Shown here: piece by piece, positions 5,366 through 7,369 of the stretch | Numbering within the stretch: the first letter of the stretch is position 1 | How the letters are laid out: every line of letters starts with the position of its first letter | DNA from: an uncultured Bacteroidales bacterium | GTDB taxonomy: Bacteria > Bacteroidota > Bacteroidia > Bacteroidales > Muribaculaceae | Reading direction: 5' to 3' | Assembly: GCA_947175585.1 (NCBI GenBank) | Contig: CAMWNL010000073.1 | Location: 1 to 7,369, forward strand | Length of the DNA: 7,369 bases | Program-made: the position numbers and the translations under genes | Notes under the pieces: model-generated | Databases searched by the model: none | What the model saw: only the letters and a program-made list of their open reading frames with translations | Told to the model about the DNA's origin: nothing

Positions 5366-7300
5366 ATGAACAAGAAAATAAAATTAATAGGTCTTGCGCT
5401 GCTGTCAGCATCCTTTACATTTACTGCCTGCAGTGACTATCTTGATGTGCAGCTTGAGGACCAGTTGACGATAGAAAAGGTTTTTGATAAGCGAGCTACA
5501 ACTCTTAACTACCTCGCTCATATATACAGCTATTTACCATACGAAGCCGAGTATCAGGGCACTAACTCCACAGATGAAGTGTTTCCCGGCGGTGATGGTG
5601 CTGTTGTGCCGATGAGCGATGAGGCTATGTTCTCAACTTATCAGTGGAGTACTTATCTCAATTTCCGTACCGGCGACTGGGGACCGACAACACCCTATTT
5701 CAACATCTGGAAATACCAGTACACCGGAATTGAACAGGCCGGCATTTTCATGGAGAATGTTGACCGTTGCCCCGACCTTACTGCTGAAGAAAAGCGTCAG
5801 ATGAAAGCCGAGGCGAGAATGGTGAGAGCTTATAGTTATTTCCAGTTACTGCGCCGTTATGGACCGGTATATGTCTGGGGTGATAAAAGATCGAATTCTA
5901 CTATCAAACCGGAAGAAATTGACCGTCATACTGTCGATGAAAATGTCGATTTTATTATTTCTGAAATTGATAAGGCAATTGAAGATCTGCCTCTGAAGCT
6001 CGCTGATACAAAGACTTTTGCCGGACGTATCACTAAGGGGGCGGCGATGGCGGCTAAATCGCGTATTCTCCTATATGCAGCCAGCCCTTTGTTTAACGGA
6101 TGTGATCTTTATAAAGGGAAGTTAATGAACCGTTGGGGCGACTATCTGTTCCCTCAGAGTCCGGATCCTCAGAAATGGGAAAAAGCTGCTAAAGCTGCAA
6201 AAGCTGTAATTGACCTTGGCTTATATTCTCTCAAGTCTGAAGTGACTGAGTCAGATCCGATGGTCAGAGCCATCAAGGCATACCAGAACGTTCAGTTCGA
6301 AGCATGGAATGAAGAAATCATCTGGGGCTATTGGCCCCGCTATGAGGACAGATATTTTAATATTGCTGCATTTAACCGCATGTATGCTTTACCTCCGTTG
6401 GTAACTAAGGTCGGTTGCGGTCAGTATTGCCCATCTCTTAAACTTGTTGACTCTTATCCGATGGCTGCGACGGGACGTTATCCTATTAATCCTGTTAATG
6501 AAGAGGCCTATGACAGCGAGGGTATGCCAATTGTTGACCCCCTGTCGGGTTACGAGGACGATGGGTTCGTGAGCGGTTGGGAACATCCTATTGAAGGCCC
6601 ACGCTTCGGCGCAATCAAGGCCCACAAGAGTTGTGTCGGCCGAGATGCCCGATTCTATGCATCGGTGTTTGCCAATGGTTTCAAATTTATTAATGACTTT
6701 ATCGCCGGTGGAAATACCGAAGTGTATTTCCAGACCGGAGGAAACTCGCCTCTCAGAGCCGGTGACTGCGTTAAGGTCGGTTATTTTTGGCGTCGTTTCG
6801 TCCCTACTGATGTCGATTATGAGAATGGTAACTGGGGCACATATTTCTGGTTTTATTACCGTCTTGCCGAAATATATCTTAATTATGCGGAGGCATGCAA
6901 CGAAAAGCCCAACCGTGAGCCGGCCGAATCGCTCAAATATATCAATATGATTCGTAACCGAGCAGGTCTGAACAACCTTGAGGACGCTTATCCTGAATAT
7001 AATTTCCTTACTGACCAGAACGCACTTCGTCAGATGATCCGTAAGGAGCGTATGGTGGAACTTGCATTTGAAGGTCATCGCTATTATGATGCGCGTCGCT
7101 GGATGATTGCTGAGAAGGAGTTTACAGGTCCAAACTGGACTCTGAATCTACTTGCGACAAACTACGAGTCATCATATAGCCGTACAACAAAAGTATGGGC
7201 AGGTTCTGACAACTTGTTCCAGCCTAAGCATTATTTCTTCCCGATCAACCAGATTCAGTTGAGCGAGATGAAAAATATTACTCAAAATTACGGATGGTAA
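5366..7300 (+). CDS. SusD/RagB-family surface glycan-binding lipoprotein
   Basis: The protein (644 residues) is the outer-membrane lipoprotein lid that pairs with the SusC barrel and binds its ligand. It has a lipoprotein signal peptide with lipobox FTAC and acceptor Cys22, followed by SDYLDVQLEDQLT, a typical SusD N-terminus. The SusD-like N-terminal part shows the TPR-type motif AEARMVRAYSYFQLLRRYG (148-166). The SusD/RagB C-terminal part shows RNRAGL (530-535), IRKERMVELAFEGHRYYDAR (558-577) and the terminal NYGW. It lies 14 bp after the susC stop, so the two are surely co-transcribed. It is at the longer end for the family. The ligand cannot be predicted: the middle region is rich in Trp and Tyr, as expected for carbohydrate stacking, but no specific site can be assigned. 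Start ATG 5366 gives the lipoprotein signal. Confidence 0.95.
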   Translation: MNKKIKLIGLALLSASFTFTACSDYLDVQLEDQLTIEKVFDKRATTLNYLAHIYSYLPYEAEYQGTNSTDEVFPGGDGAVVPMSDEAMFSTYQWSTYLNFRTGDWGPTTPYFNIWKYQYTGIEQAGIFMENVDRCPDLTAEEKRQMKAEARMVRAYSYFQLLRRYGPVYVWGDKRSNSTIKPEEIDRHTVDENVDFIISEIDKAIEDLPLKLADTKTFAGRITKGAAMAAKSRILLYAASPLFNGCDLYKGKLMNRWGDYLFPQSPDPQKWEKAAKAAKAVIDLGLYSLKSEVTESDPMVRAIKAYQNVQFEAWNEEIIWGYWPRYEDRYFNIAAFNRMYALPPLVTKVGCGQYCPSLKLVDSYPMAATGRYPINPVNEEAYDSEGMPIVDPLSGYEDDGFVSGWEHPIEGPRFGAIKAHKSCVGRDARFYASVFANGFKFINDFIAGGNTEVYFQTGGNSPLRAGDCVKVGYFWRRFVPTDVDYENGNWGTYFWFYYRLAEIYLNYAEACNEKPNREPAESLKYINMIRNRAGLNNLEDAYPEYNFLTDQNALRQMIRKERMVELAFEGHRYYDARRWMIAEKEFTGPNWTLNLLATNYESSYSRTTKVWAGSDNLFQPKHYFFPINQIQLSEMKNITQNYGW

Positions 7301-7323
7301 ACCACCTATAATAAATTGCGAAT

Positions 7324-7369
7324 ATGAAAAAAATATCATATCTGAGCATTTTTGCAGCTTGTGTCATAG
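7324..7369 (+). CDS. 5' end of an exported protein, third gene of the susCD operon (partial)
   Basis: ATG 7324 follows the susD stop by 23 bp. Only 15 full codons are visible (MKKISYLSIFAACVI) before the window ends. Two lysines and a hydrophobic stretch indicate a signal peptide. Cys13 after F-A-A could be a lipobox cysteine, but the hydrophobic core would be short, so a later cysteine is more likely. By position, genes here are usually SusE/SusF-like or other surface glycan-binding lipoproteins, or a glycoside hydrolase. The visible part does not distinguish these. Confidence 0.6.
   Translation, partial: MKKISYLSIFAACVI

Noticed and set aside
6591..6950. 119-codon plus-strand frame in another phase within SusD
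   Set aside because: It overlaps the real SusD frame, whose conserved motifs continue on both sides without frameshift.
6389..7078. 229-codon open frame on the minus strand inside the SusD gene
   Set aside because: It lies wholly antisense to a well-supported SusD CDS, has no recognisable domain or signal, and follows from codon structure of the real gene.

Overview
The window looks like a chromosomal segment of a gut-type Bacteroidota (order Bacteroidales). A Muribaculaceae- or Bacteroides-like host is my inference. The evidence is a complete SusC/SusD outer-membrane pair, start codons preceded by A/T-rich sequence instead of a Shine-Dalgarno motif, and one promoter that fits the Bacteroides sigma-ABfr consensus (TTTG, 20 bp, TAnnTTTG). 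All genes lie on the + strand. The layout is that of a polysaccharide utilization locus (PUL) seen from its regulator to the start of its third structural gene.

Layout: positions 1-130 hold the 3' end of a gene whose C-terminus resembles Gfo/Idh/MocA oxidoreductase or GH109-like proteins. A small terminator-like hairpin with a T-run overlaps its stop codon. Positions 167-1807 encode a membrane-anchored regulator of the DUF6377 type: signal peptide, periplasmic helical region, one membrane span, coiled coil, and a cytoplasmic helix-turn-helix. A 427-bp AT-rich intergenic region (1808-2234) follows. Positions 2235-5351 encode a SusC/RagA TonB-dependent transporter, and 5366-7300 the partner SusD/RagB lipoprotein, 14 bp downstream. 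At 7324 a further exported protein begins, and the window cuts it after 15 codons.

The intergenic region is the most interesting part. Going downstream it contains a decayed 67-bp tandem duplication, a perfect 10-bp dyad, a consensus promoter (1931-1962), a previously unmarked 29-codon open reading frame (2027-2116) with an A-rich start context, and, 3 nt after its stop, a 14-bp GC-rich hairpin (2120-2157). SusC starts 77 nt further on. This order (promoter, short basic leader peptide, strong hairpin, operon) suggests translation-dependent attenuation of the susCD operon.

Proposed working model (inference): the regulator senses something in the periplasm, probably a glycan fragment or another envelope signal. 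It acts from the inner membrane on the dyad or repeat sites upstream of the promoter. The leader ORF and hairpin then tune read-through. SusD captures the glycan at the cell surface and SusC imports it using TonB energy. The substrate cannot be told from this window.
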